Origin: Patescibacteria group bacterium
Lineage (GTDB): Bacteria; Patescibacteriota; Patescibacteriia; 2-12-FULL-60-25
Length of the DNA: 5,554 nt
Direction of reading: 5' to 3'
Assembly: GCA_018817245.1 (NCBI GenBank)
Contig: JAHIUG010000097.1
Span: forward strand, 1 to 5,554
The notes beneath the pieces were generated by a model. It had not been told where the DNA came from, did not search any database, and saw only the letters and a list, made by a program, of their open reading frames with translations. Positions 5,215-5,554 of the stretch are shown here, in pieces. The position numbers were made by a program, and so were the translations under genes. Position 1 is the stretch's first letter. Every line of letters begins with the position of its first letter.

Positions 5215-5554
5215 ATAATCAACTTATTCCAACATTACTGGTTCATGACGAAGAGACATTTCGTGATCGTTTAAGATTGGTGGAAAAAGATTTCGAAATT
5301 CTACAAATAGATATTATGGACGGAGCATTTGTTCCGAACCGGACTTGGTTTGATAAAGAAGTTATTGAAGACCTGGATACTCCGGCGAAATTCGTGCTCG
5401 ATCTCATGGTTTATAATCCGCATTTTTATATTGATGAAACTCGACATATCGATTCAATCAAACGCTATATCTGGCACGTGGAAGTAAAAGTAAATCACAT
5501 AACACTTATTAATACTTGCCATGATCTAAAGAAAGAAGCTGGGCTCTCCATCAA
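5211..5554 (+). CDS. rpe: Ribulose-phosphate 3-epimerase-like protein, N-terminal part (runs off window)
   Basis: The first 114 codons begin with the ATG at 5211, overlapping the rpiB stop as ATGA. The frame shows a ribulose-phosphate 3-epimerase TIM barrel: PTLLV (7-11), QIDIMDGAFVPN (32-43), LDLMVYNP (63-70), WHVEV (88-92) and, at the window edge, KKEAGLSI (about 107-114). The canonical enzyme converts ribulose-5-P and xylulose-5-P and uses a metal held by two histidines and two aspartates. Here the first histidine of H-x-D-V-M-D-G is Q32, although D34 is kept, and the histidine of V-H-L-M is D64. The strand-1 serine of PSILS is V11. The fourth ligand lies beyond the window. The pairing with rpiB supports a pentose-phosphate role. 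The substitutions suggest altered metal use, another substrate, or a divergent CPR subfamily. Family assignment is firm; exact activity is not. Confidence 0.85.
   Translation, partial: MNNQLIPTLLVHDEETFRDRLRLVEKDFEILQIDIMDGAFVPNRTWFDKEVIEDLDTPAKFVLDLMVYNPHFYIDETRHIDSIKRYIWHVEVKVNHITLINTCHDLKKEAGLSI

Overview
The window looks like chromosomal DNA from a Candidate Phyla Radiation (Patescibacteria, perhaps Parcubacteria-like) bacterium. This is an inference from moderate-to-low GC, mostly Shine-Dalgarno-free starts, a eukaryote-like isoleucyl-tRNA synthetase, an uncharacterised gene in an otherwise compact layout, and a divergent pentose-phosphate gene pair. No marker in the window fixes the lineage.

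Left end (1-320), no protein gene. Bases 1 to about 96 on the + strand closely match the layout of the 3' half of 6S RNA, with a terminator-like hairpin at 99-124. Between this and ruvA lie a compact inverted-repeat element that folds as a three-way junction (138-220) and a strong hairpin (263-306) that ends the leftward ruvA transcript.

Centre (321-3934), minus strand. ileS and then ruvA form a two-gene unit with a 26-bp gap. A promoter-like sequence and a 7-bp tandem repeat precede ileS. IleRS charges tRNA-Ile for translation. RuvA is the Holliday-junction-binding subunit of the RuvAB branch-migration machine; ruvB and ruvC are not adjacent here.

Next (3942-4744), minus strand. A complete but unrecognised gene encodes 215 aa. 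It has a GTG start, a textbook AGGAGG Shine-Dalgarno, its own promoter-like upstream region and its own terminator, so it is an independent monocistronic unit.

Right end (4762-5554), plus strand. rpiB (ribose-5-phosphate isomerase B) overlaps by 4 bp (ATGA) a ribulose-phosphate 3-epimerase-like gene that runs off the window. Together they would interconvert ribulose-5-P, ribose-5-P and xylulose-5-P in the non-oxidative pentose phosphate pathway. The epimerase-like protein lacks several canonical active-site residues, and rpiB looks leaderless.

The items most worth a second look are the three-way-junction element, the epimerase-like protein with altered metal ligands, the unrecognised SD-led gene, and the heptad repeat that runs up to the ileS start.
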